Assembly (NCBI GenBank): GCA_003105185.1
Contig: PQAJ01000142.1
Span: 23,046 to 59,790, forward strand
Reading direction: 5' to 3'
From: Holophagae bacterium
GTDB lineage: Bacteria > Acidobacteriota > Thermoanaerobaculia > Thermoanaerobaculales > Sulfomarinibacteraceae
DNA length: 36,745 nt
Shown here: positions 18,991 to 27,262 of the stretch, piece by piece
Layout: the number at the start of each line of letters is the position of its first letter
Numbering within the stretch: position 1 is the first letter of the stretch
Made by a program: the position numbers and the translations under genes
Notes under the pieces: generated by a model
What the model was told of the DNA's origin: nothing
Database searches by the model: none
The model's input: the letters and a program-made list of their open reading frames with translations, nothing else

Positions 18991-19887
18991 ATGACAATGC
19001 GAACCTGGTGTCTCGTGGCGGCGGTTGTCGTCGCCGTGGCCGTCGCGCTGGGAGCGTACGCATCGATGGGGGATCGCGGCGAGGAGCTGTTCCGGGAGGG
19101 CGTGCGGCTCGCCGGCGAGGGGGACTACGAGGGCGCTGTGGCGTTCTTCGAGCGCACCATGGCCTACACGCCCACGGTCAACGTGCTCTGGAACATCGCG
19201 TGCTGCCACGTCGTGCTCGGCAATCGGGACCTGGCGGTTTCCTGCCTCGATCGGTACATGGAGCACGACACGGCGTTCCAGGAGAGCGCCGAGATGCAGG
19301 CTGTCGTGGCAGCGATCGCCGCCGAGCCGCACAACATCCCGAACCTCGACCGGCGCGGCGAGCTGTGGAACGGGGTCGAGGCGGCGAGCCGGGCGGTGGA
19401 GGAGGGCCGGTCCACGCCGGCAACTGCCGAGCAGCGGCAGTACGGCGTGAGCGGTCGCGGCGCTCGGGCCAAGACCGGTGACGCCACCGTGGAGGGCATG
19501 CAATCTCTGATCCTGACTGCTGACCTCGCCGAACGGGCGAGAGAGGACGACCTCGAGGGGGCCTTGGCGTACGCGGAGAGAGCGCTCGCCTACGGCTCGC
19601 ATTCGAATCTGTACTGGAACCTCGCCAGCGCTCACCTCATGCTCGGCCACCGCGACATGACACTCGCATTCTTGGATCTCTACCAGCAGAGGAACCCACA
19701 GGTGCGCGAGAGCGCTGAGTTTCAGCAGGTCATGGCCGATCTCGCCGATGCACCGCCCACGGTCGGCAGCGGGCTCGCGGACCGCCTGTATGCGCGGCTC
19801 AACAGCGCGGTCGATCGGGCCCTCCCCCCGAGGCCGACTCCCTCGGCGAGGCCGCCGGTGCGCACCGATGTGGGGGGCGAGGAGTAG
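18991..19887 (+). CDS. Exported TPR-repeat protein 2, paralogue of the preceding gene
   Basis: MTMRTWCLVAAVVVAVAVALGAYASMGDRGEELFREGVRLAGEGDYEGAVAFFERTMAYTPTVNVLWNIACCHVVLGNRDLAVSCLDRYMEHDTAFQESAEMQAVV. Confidence 0.85.
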   Translation: MTMRTWCLVAAVVVAVAVALGAYASMGDRGEELFREGVRLAGEGDYEGAVAFFERTMAYTPTVNVLWNIACCHVVLGNRDLAVSCLDRYMEHDTAFQESAEMQAVVAAIAAEPHNIPNLDRRGELWNGVEAASRAVEEGRSTPATAEQRQYGVSGRGARAKTGDATVEGMQSLILTADLAERAREDDLEGALAYAERALAYGSHSNLYWNLASAHLMLGHRDMTLAFLDLYQQRNPQVRESAEFQQVMADLADAPPTVGSGLADRLYARLNSAVDRALPPRPTPSARPPVRTDVGGEE

Positions 19888-20270
19888 ACCGCCGGCACGC
19901 CGTGTCGGTCGTTCTCCGTGGGCCGGCGGCCGCTGGTCTGGGGCTCTGTGGTGAGCCCGCGGAAAAGCCGATCCCGCAGTCCCTATGTCGTCTCCAGATC
20001 GGACATCAAGTCGAGCTGGACGCACGCCTCGAGCGCCGGACTCTCAGCTCCTCACGCAATCGACTCATCTGATCTCGCGACGCCCGAAGGATGGCCGGTC
20101 CGCGCACGGCGCTTGGAGCGGGAGTCGCCGAGCTTCTGGGTGGGGACCAGTCACGAGTCAGATTCGCACCGCGGTCGGGCCGCCGGAACCCCGTGCCGAC
20201 TGCCGGCCCCGGGAACGCTTCTCTCACAAGGGATGAGGTTTCGACAATTCATCGCTGGCGGTCGACCGCG

Positions 20271-20554
20271 GCACTCAAACTGCGAGACGCGGCCCGGGAC
20301 TTCGGCGCCCAGATCACGCAAGCGCCATCGACGTCGACGAGAGCGCCGGCCGCAACTTCGACGAGATCCTGCGGGCCATCGACTCCCTCCAATTCACCAG
20401 CGACTACGAGGTGGTGACCCCGGTGAACTGGGCCAGGGGACGGGACGTGATGATCCTGCCGACGGTGTCGATCGAGCTGGCCATGAGGCGCTTCCCGCGG
20501 GGCTGGAGGGAGCAGAACGCGTACATCAGGTTGGTTTCCGACCCGCGACGGTAG
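20271..20554 (+). pseudogene. Internally deleted 1-Cys (Prx6-type) peroxiredoxin remnant
   Basis: 20271-20321 encodes ALKLRDAARDFGAQITQ (Prx6 N-terminus-like). 20324-20554, in another frame, encodes AIDVDESAGRNFDEILRAIDSLQFTSDYEVVTPVNWARGRDVMILPTVSIELAMRRFPRGWREQNAYIRLVSDPRR* (Prx6 C-terminus-like). The active-site region is missing. Confidence 0.78.
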
Positions 20555-22367
20555 GTCGGTCGCCGTGGATCGCTGCCGCCTGGCCGGGATGGCCGCATTC
20601 CTCGAGCCGGCGCGCAATCTCGGGGAGCATGCCCGGTCGGCTCCGCGCCACGTGCTCCGCCTGTGCCAGCAGGATTCCGGCCTCCCGGTCGTCGCCCAGA
20701 TCGAGTAGCGCGCAGGCGAGGTCGACCGCGGCCAGCGGCGGCTCCGGGTCAAGCGGCAGGGCGCGGCGCAGGATCGAGGCCGCGCGTTCGAGGTCGCTGA
20801 GGCCGGCGTACGCCTTCCCGAGGCCGTGCAGCGCCTCGAACTGCGCCGGCTTGAGGTCGAGGCTGCGCTCGAACAGCGCGACTGCCTCCGCCCAATGGCC
20901 GAGGCCCACCGCCACCTTGCCCATCGTCAGCTGCGCCTCCCACGAGTCTGGCAGCGCCGCCAGGACCTGGCGCGACAGCGGTTCGGCGGCCGCGAAGTCG
21001 CCGGTCTCGATGAGCTGGAGGGCCCGGGTGTGGGCGCAATGAACTGTGATCAGGTCCTTGGGGTCTGCCGCCTCAGGGTCGAGGCCGTCGCTTGCTGCGA
21101 GTGGGCTCGAGGCGTAGCCGAGAGCCGCGAGCTTGCGGGCCGTGTCGGCGCCGACCGACGGCGCGGGGGTTCCGGCGGGGCGCGCTGGCCCGGCGGCGAT
21201 CCGCTCGGAGAGCAGCCGCTGCTGCTCGGCCACCGTTGCGGGATCTTGGCTTGCGAGATTGGCGATCTCCGCCGGATCTCGAGTCAGGTCGTAGAGCTCG
21301 CTGCGGGTGGTGCGGATGAACTTCCATTGTTCCCCGACCAGTCCGTGCAGCGGGTTGGCGCCGTACCGGGTCGGGGTCAGGCTCTCGCAGACGAGGGACC
21401 GCGGCGGTGCCTTTACCGTGGCACCGCGGACGAGCGGGCCGAGGTCGATGCCGTCGAGACCTTCCAGGGGCGGCAGCCCGAGCAGCGCTGACAATGTGGG
21501 GGCGACGTCGATCAGGCCGACCAGCCGCTCCACCCGGACGGCCTTCTGGCGCCCGGGGGGCCGGAGGATGAACGGCACCCGCAGGGCGCTCTGATAGATG
21601 AAGTAGGTGTGGCCGTCCTCGCCGTGCTCGCCGAGCATCTCGCCGTGATCGCCGACGACGGTGACGAGCGTCGATGCCTCCAGATCGAGCTCGCGCAGCA
21701 CCTCCAGCAGGCGGCCGACGCAGGCATCGGCCGCTGCCACCTCGCCAAGGTAGGGCGAGCCCGGGAAGCGTGCGGCAAACTCCGCCGGCGGCCGGTAGGG
21801 CTCGTGCGGCTCATAGAGGTGGACGAACAGGAAGAAGCGCTCGCGTCTGTGGGCGCGCAGCCAGCGGGCGGCCAGCGCGACGGTCTCCGCGCCCGGCCGC
21901 TCGGCGCCGAACGCGTTCCGGGGCCGGGTGGAGAAGTCGTCCTGGTATTCCGAGAAGCCCTGGTCGAGGCCCCACCGGCGGTCGAGCACGATTGAGCTCA
22001 CAAAGGCCCCGGTCGCGAGTCCGTGGCGCGCCGCTTGCTCGGCAAGAGTGTCGAGATCCGGATGCAGGAGGTGGCCGAGATTGTAGTGGACGCCGTGGTG
22101 GTTCGGGTTGAGTCCGGTCATCAGCGAGCAGTGCGCCGGTAGGGTGATCGGCACCGGAGAGATCGTGTTTTCGAAAACCACTCCGCCTGCGGCGAGCCGG
22201 TCCAGATTGGGTGTCGTCTCCGGCGAGCCGCCGTAGCAGCCCAGGGCGTCGACCCGGCAGGTGTCGATCGAGACCAGCACCACGTTGTCTGCCGGCCTGT
22301 CGGCGCGCGAGGAGCAGCCGCCGCCGGCCAGGGCGAGCGCCAGCAGCAGGGGCCCGATCGGCTTCAT
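20526..22367 (-). CDS. Alkaline-phosphatase-superfamily (sulfatase-like) lipoprotein with C-terminal TPRs
   Basis: Lipobox ALAGGGCSS; NVVLVSIDTCRVDALGCYGG, PITLPAHCSLMTG, TVVGDHGEMLGEHGEDGH; C-terminal TPR-like helices. Confidence 0.88.
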   Translation of the reverse strand: MKPIGPLLLALALAGGGCSSRADRPADNVVLVSIDTCRVDALGCYGGSPETTPNLDRLAAGGVVFENTISPVPITLPAHCSLMTGLNPNHHGVHYNLGHLLHPDLDTLAEQAARHGLATGAFVSSIVLDRRWGLDQGFSEYQDDFSTRPRNAFGAERPGAETVALAARWLRAHRRERFFLFVHLYEPHEPYRPPAEFAARFPGSPYLGEVAAADACVGRLLEVLRELDLEASTLVTVVGDHGEMLGEHGEDGHTYFIYQSALRVPFILRPPGRQKAVRVERLVGLIDVAPTLSALLGLPPLEGLDGIDLGPLVRGATVKAPPRSLVCESLTPTRYGANPLHGLVGEQWKFIRTTRSELYDLTRDPAEIANLASQDPATVAEQQRLLSERIAAGPARPAGTPAPSVGADTARKLAALGYASSPLAASDGLDPEAADPKDLITVHCAHTRALQLIETGDFAAAEPLSRQVLAALPDSWEAQLTMGKVAVGLGHWAEAVALFERSLDLKPAQFEALHGLGKAYAGLSDLERAASILRRALPLDPEPPLAAVDLACALLDLGDDREAGILLAQAEHVARSRPGMLPEIARRLEECGHPGQAAAIHGDRPTVAGRKPT

Positions 22368-22374
22368 CTCGGGC

Positions 22375-24519
22375 TCACTCGCCGCCGAGGTCGGCCAGCT
22401 TGGCCTGCACCTGCCGCAGCAGCAGCGGGTTGTCGGTCTGGATCACCACCTCGCGCAGGCAGGCCCGCGCCTGGTCGAGCTCGCCGCGCCGTTCGTAGTG
22501 CGAGGCGAGTGCGAACTGGGCGGCGGCGAACAACGGGCCGTCGGACAGAGACGCGGCTCGGCGTAGCCGCTCGACTGCCTCGGCGTCGCGGCCATGCCGC
22601 AGCAGAAAGATCCCGTAGTTGTAGCTCACCTCTGGGTCGAAGGGATAGCGGTCCGCCGTCGCGCGGAATTGCCCTTCTGAGTCTTTATCCCCGGTTCGAT
22701 CGAGAAGCACGGCGAGGCCGACCATCGCTTCCCGGTAGGTGGGATCGACGGCGAGCGCCGCGTCGAGCAGGCGACGACCCTCGCCGTCATTCCCCTCCGC
22801 GACGGACACCTCTGCCAGGCGCGTCATGGCCTCGAGGTCGGCGCCATCCTCCGCGATCAGGCGCTCGAAGCACTGCCGCGCCTGGCCCAACTGACGCCGA
22901 CTGAGGAAGTAGCTTCCGGCCTGATACACAACGTCCTTGTCGGGAAAGTCTCTGATCAGCTCGGTGAACGCCCGGTCGGCGGTGTCGAGACGGTTGAGCC
23001 TGGCGGCGAAGGTGGCTGCCATCTTGCGGGCCTCCTTCTGGTTGGGATCGGCCGCAGCAATCGACTGTGCGACCTCGAGCGCTTCAGCAATCTGCTGCCG
23101 CTGCATCAGGCCGCTGATCTCGTTGTACCGGTTGAAGACGTCGAATCGTGTGCGTGGGTGGGCGAGTGCCGACCGGTCCACCAGGTCCTCGGCACTGATG
23201 CCGAGGCCCCCTGCCGCATAGCCGAGTGCGCGCAGCTGGGCAAGCTGCTCCCGGCCCAGTTCCTGCTGGCTGGCCTCGGGCCGGCCGCGCCGCAGCTCGG
23301 CCTCGAGCCGTCCCAGACGCTCCGCCTCTCCCGCCAGCTCCGCCGGCGAGCCGATTGGGTTGGCCTCGGCCATGTCAGTGCCGAGATCGAAGAGCTCGTC
23401 GTATGGGCCGTGAATGAACTTGCGATCACCCATGACGAAGCCCGACAGGGGGCTCCACCGGTAGTGGTGGTAAGGATAGAAGGTCTCGAAGTAGAGGGGG
23501 CGGCGTTGAAGGTGGTCGACCGCCGTTTCCGGCCCGGTGGACTCGAGCAGCGGAAGCAGTGATCGCCCCTGCATGTGTGACCCGAGCATTCCCGGATCGA
23601 GGCCGACGGCGTCGAGGATGGTGGGCGTCACATCGGCATTGGACACGGAGGTGACAACCCTCGGTCGCTGCTGCTCGAGCCAGGGGAACTGGACGATGAG
23701 CGGGACGCGCAGCGTGGCGTTGTAGAGGAGCAGGGCATGCGTGGGCTCGCCGTGCTCCATCAGCCCTTCGCCGTGGTCGGCCACCACCACCAGGCCGGTG
23801 CTCTGGGCGAGCCCATGCCGATCGAGGGCGCGCAGCACGCCTCCGATGCAGTCATCCATGTAGGCGATCTCGCCATCGTAGGGTTGGTCGACATAGAGCT
23901 CGGCATAGCCGGCTCCCGGGCGATACGGCCAGTGGGGATCATAGTAGTGAAGCCAGGCGAAGAACGGGCCGCCGTCGGAACGGGCCTCGAGCCAGAGCCT
24001 GAACTCCTCGGAGACGCGTTCTCCCCGTCGGCTCGGGACCCCCACGGTCTGGAGATTCGTGACCACCAGGCTGCTCGCGGGGGCTTCCAGGGTGTCGCTG
24101 AAGGAGTCGAAGCCGCGGCTGAACCCGGCTCCGGACCGGAGTGGAAACGCGGCAACGAATCCCGCCGTGCGAAAGCCATGCTCCTTCAGGATCGCCGGAA
24201 GCCACGGCAGGTCGCGGGGCACCGCGAAGGCGTCGTTGTCGCGAACCTGACTGAAGGGGGGGAAGGTGCCGGAGAGGATCGAGGCATGGGACGGTGCGGT
24301 GATCGGCGCGACCGCGAAGGCACGCTCGAACACGGTGCCGCCGCCGGCGATGCGATCGAGGTTGGGGGTCTGGACGGTTTCCGAGCCGTAGCAGCCGAGC
24401 CGGTCAGCACGGGTCGTATCGAGCGTGATGAGCACCAGGTTGCGGCCGCGGTTCGCCTGCTCCCGACCGCACGCGAGAACCATGAAGAGCGTGGCGAGGA
24501 CGATGCTAGCCTTGTGCAT
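22375..24519 (-). CDS. Alkaline-phosphatase-superfamily (sulfatase-like) lipoprotein with C-terminal TPRs
   Basis: MHKASIVLATLFMVLACGRE (lipobox); NLVLITLDTTRADRLGCYG, PITAPSHASILSG, VVVADHGEGLMEHGEPTH; long TPR tail. ORF extension to 24594 overlaps the upstream gene. Confidence 0.88.
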   Translation of the reverse strand: MHKASIVLATLFMVLACGREQANRGRNLVLITLDTTRADRLGCYGSETVQTPNLDRIAGGGTVFERAFAVAPITAPSHASILSGTFPPFSQVRDNDAFAVPRDLPWLPAILKEHGFRTAGFVAAFPLRSGAGFSRGFDSFSDTLEAPASSLVVTNLQTVGVPSRRGERVSEEFRLWLEARSDGGPFFAWLHYYDPHWPYRPGAGYAELYVDQPYDGEIAYMDDCIGGVLRALDRHGLAQSTGLVVVADHGEGLMEHGEPTHALLLYNATLRVPLIVQFPWLEQQRPRVVTSVSNADVTPTILDAVGLDPGMLGSHMQGRSLLPLLESTGPETAVDHLQRRPLYFETFYPYHHYRWSPLSGFVMGDRKFIHGPYDELFDLGTDMAEANPIGSPAELAGEAERLGRLEAELRRGRPEASQQELGREQLAQLRALGYAAGGLGISAEDLVDRSALAHPRTRFDVFNRYNEISGLMQRQQIAEALEVAQSIAAADPNQKEARKMAATFAARLNRLDTADRAFTELIRDFPDKDVVYQAGSYFLSRRQLGQARQCFERLIAEDGADLEAMTRLAEVSVAEGNDGEGRRLLDAALAVDPTYREAMVGLAVLLDRTGDKDSEGQFRATADRYPFDPEVSYNYGIFLLRHGRDAEAVERLRRAASLSDGPLFAAAQFALASHYERRGELDQARACLREVVIQTDNPLLLRQVQAKLADLGGE

Positions 24520-26200
24520 CTGCGGTCTTGAACACAGCGACGGAGAGGACCACGAAGTGCCGTTCCTCAAGCAGGTGCTTCTTGATCTCGGCAAGGATTT
24601 CGCCCCGTCTCAGGTCGACGTAGCGGGCTCGGATGAGGTCGTGGTCGGCAGGCAGGGTCAGCGGCCGGCGGGCTTCCACAGCGTGGACCAGGACGGCGAA
24701 CAGCCACCCCTCGTCCCTGAACACGGGGGTGCACCCGGTCCCCGACATCGCCAGGAGGCGGCGCTGGAACTCCGGGCCGACACGGCCGGCGTCGACCGGC
24801 GTGACCCATCCCATGTCGACGTAGACGGCGCCGGCCTCGGCACACCGCCGCGTGAGCTCGGCCTGGTCCGTCCCCGGCGCGGCCGCCAGCTCGGCCAGCT
24901 TCTCGAGCTCCTGCTGGAGCGCGAACGGTGTGCCGCCGCCCAGGGGCATCTGGACGTAGCTCACCTGGAACCGCTGCGGCAACGCGAAGCGGGCCTGGTT
25001 GTCCTGGTAGAATCCGAGCACCTCCTCGTCGCCCACTGACTCCGCCCACGCATCGAGTCGTCGCTGCTGTGCCAACCGGGCCCTCCGGCGCAGCTCGCGG
25101 AGCTCCCAGCGATCGATGAACGCCTGCTCGCGGTCGAGGCCTCGCTCCACCGCGTCCAGGTAGAGCAGATTGCTGGTGACGAGGTCATCGACCAACTGCC
25201 GGCTGAGGTTCTGCTCGGCTCCGACCACAGGCCCCCGGCTCATAGTGCGCGCGGCAAGGTAGGTGTCGAGCTGCCGCCTCGTCATCTCGCGGTCGCCGAC
25301 CTGCAGCGCCACGTCGTCGGGCTGCAGCGTCGGGTCGCCGCTGCGGTCCACCACGCCGTGGTGCGAGCGCAGGGTTGCGAGCAGCTGCTCCCGCTCGACC
25401 TGGTTGCGGCGATCCATGATCGCGTTGGCGATCTGCTGCTTGACAGCCTCGTAAGCAGTCACCTCAGGTGGTCGCTTCTCGAGCACCTCGACCACGTGAA
25501 CTCCGGTGGAGGAGCGCACCACGCCCGTTCGTCCCGGCGCCAGCCGGTAGATCGCGTCCTCGAAGGCGGGATCCATGCGGCCGCGGTAGACCGGGCCCAC
25601 CACGCCACCCTGACCGGCGCTGCCAGACTCGGAGTACGCGGCAACGAGCTCGGAGAAGGGGGTACCGTCGGCGAGCTGATCGAGAATCGTGCGGACGGTT
25701 CCTTCGAGCTCCTGGTGTGGATGACGGTCGGAGCGCAGGAAGATGTGTTGGAACTTGACTGCCTCCGGAACCGTGAAGCGGTCCGTGAGGTGCTCTTGGT
25801 AGAAGGCGAGCGCCTCCTCGTCGCTCACTTCGTGACTGCGCTTGCCGGTGCGCTCGATGTAGTAGCTGACCAGAAGGCTGCCGCGGGGATCGAGGTAGAG
25901 GGCGGCCGGCGCCGCCGGCAGTTCCCCGGCCTCCGCCGCCAGAATCTTGAGGAACGCGAGCTCGCCCAGCAGGTCCGTCAGCCCTTCCTCGGTGTCGAGC
26001 GCGGCGTCGGTGCGCAACCGGCGGCGATTGAGCGAGCCGAGATAGCGCTGGGCCTCCGCCGCGGTGACCCAACCGCCGTCGTAGACAGCAACCGCGTCAG
26101 GAGGAACGCCTCGACCGCAGCTCGCGGCAAGCAGGAGGGCCAGGCTCACCAGCCGCGAGACGCGGCGGTGGGGTCGGTTTGGCGAGGCGGGCACGTTCAT
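24506..26200 (-). CDS. Parvulin/SurA-type peptidyl-prolyl cis-trans isomerase lipoprotein
   Basis: LALLLAASCGRG lipobox; VKFQHIFLRSDRHPHQELEGTVRTILDQLADGTPFSELVAAYSESGSAGQGGVVGPVYRGRMDPAFEDAIYRLAPGRTGVVRSSTGVHVVEVLEK (PPIC/rotamase). Overlaps the start of the next gene by 14 nt. Confidence 0.85.
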   Translation of the reverse strand: MNVPASPNRPHRRVSRLVSLALLLAASCGRGVPPDAVAVYDGGWVTAAEAQRYLGSLNRRRLRTDAALDTEEGLTDLLGELAFLKILAAEAGELPAAPAALYLDPRGSLLVSYYIERTGKRSHEVSDEEALAFYQEHLTDRFTVPEAVKFQHIFLRSDRHPHQELEGTVRTILDQLADGTPFSELVAAYSESGSAGQGGVVGPVYRGRMDPAFEDAIYRLAPGRTGVVRSSTGVHVVEVLEKRPPEVTAYEAVKQQIANAIMDRRNQVEREQLLATLRSHHGVVDRSGDPTLQPDDVALQVGDREMTRRQLDTYLAARTMSRGPVVGAEQNLSRQLVDDLVTSNLLYLDAVERGLDREQAFIDRWELRELRRRARLAQQRRLDAWAESVGDEEVLGFYQDNQARFALPQRFQVSYVQMPLGGGTPFALQQELEKLAELAAAPGTDQAELTRRCAEAGAVYVDMGWVTPVDAGRVGPEFQRRLLAMSGTGCTPVFRDEGWLFAVLVHAVEARRPLTLPADHDLIRARYVDLRRGEILAEIKKHLLEERHFVVLSVAVFKTADAQG

Positions 26201-26291
26201 TCTCCGTGGTTCACCCGACGATGGTAGGCAATGAGCCCCCCACCGGCAATCCCCAAGGCATCGGACAGCCGGCGCGGACCTGCCGTGGCGA

Positions 26292-26333
26292 CCAAGAAAC
26301 AAGGCGGCCCAGGTTCCGTGGACCCTGGGCCGC
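26292..26333 (-). terminator. Intrinsic terminator for the 26390-27088 gene
   Basis: On minus strand: GCGGCCCAGG..(loop)..CCTGGGCCGC followed by CTTGTTTCTTGG. Confidence 0.75.
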
Positions 26334-26389
26334 TGACGAGATTGCGTGCTGGAGCTAGTTTCGAAAGGCTCTAGGCTCCGGTGAGGAGG

Positions 26390-27088
26390 TCATTCGATGT
26401 CGAACCTCATCAGCTCGACCGGGACGTTGGTGTTGACCTGGGCGCGGACCGATGCCGCGGAAACGGTGCTGTAGCCGGCGCCCCAGTCGGTCGGGATCCA
26501 CGGGCCGGCCCCGCCGGCGGTCGCGCCCGACCCAGCAGTCAAGAAAACGAGAGGCTCGGTCGGCGGCGGGGTCCAGTTGATCGCGGTGCACTGGTAGCCG
26601 GCGTCGTTGTACACGGGGCTACCGGCATTGCTGTTCCACAAGCCGGCGATGAAGTTGCCGGTATTGATGCGCGGCGGAGAGCTCAGCGAAACGTTGGTCC
26701 ACGTCTTGACCTGGGCATTGATGTTGAGCTGGCGGGCGAGTAGGCCGCCGGCCGGATCGAACACAGCCACGCCGTTGAGCACGCCCGCCGCGCCGGTGGC
26801 CGTGTTGTTGTCGAGCGCGAACGCCCACACCTCGAGGGCGACCACGTCGAGCGGGTACCAGCCGGCGGTGGGCTTGAAGACGTTTGACATGTAGGCGGGA
26901 TCTCCGCTCCAGGTGTAGTAGAAGGCCCCGGACGTGTTCCAGTAGTCGATCCACTGCAACGCCTCGCCACCGGCCGGTGCTCCGGCTGCGTTCGGTGCGC
27001 CGGTCTGACGAACCCTCGTCGGCGCAGCCGCGACGGCGAGGCCAGCGATCAGACAGCACACCACAACCACAAACAGGGCTTTCTTCAT
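26390..27088 (-). CDS. Exported protein of unknown function
   Basis: Signal peptide MKKALFVVVVCCLIAGLAVAAAP; Asn/Thr/Trp-rich beta-type sequence; no recognised catalytic motif. Confidence 0.78.
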   Translation of the reverse strand: MKKALFVVVVCCLIAGLAVAAAPTRVRQTGAPNAAGAPAGGEALQWIDYWNTSGAFYYTWSGDPAYMSNVFKPTAGWYPLDVVALEVWAFALDNNTATGAAGVLNGVAVFDPAGGLLARQLNINAQVKTWTNVSLSSPPRINTGNFIAGLWNSNAGSPVYNDAGYQCTAINWTPPPTEPLVFLTAGSGATAGGAGPWIPTDWGAGYSTVSAASVRAQVNTNVPVELMRFDIE

Positions 27089-27117
27089 CGCAGAGACCCT
27101 CCTCATCCTCGGGGTTG

Positions 27118-27146
27118 AGGCTAGCAGGGCGTTGTCTCAACGTCAA
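27118..27146 (-). promoter_or_regulatory. Putative sigma70-like promoter for the 26390-27088 gene
   Basis: Minus strand TTGACG, 17-bp spacer, TAGCCT; about 30 nt from start codon. Confidence 0.45.
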
Positions 27147-27262
27147 GCTGCGCCGGTCGCGCGCGCCACACCGCCCGCCGGCCGAGTGGCAGCGGTCACG
27201 ATCAGCCTCGGTTTCTCGCGGTGCTAGACTGTCTGGCAAGCGCTTCGAGAAGGAGGAGTCCG

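Noticed and set aside
2887-19887. Interpreting the array as a secretion system, contractile injection system or pilus operon
   Set aside because: No ATPase, secretin/usher, sheath/tube, prepilin-peptidase or pilin motifs could be seen; the assignment would be speculation.
19918-21042. 374-aa plus-strand ORF between the TPR genes and the lipoprotein cluster
   Set aside because: Runs antisense into the sulfatase-like gene and shows no domain; only the embedded peroxiredoxin N-terminal fragment is meaningful.
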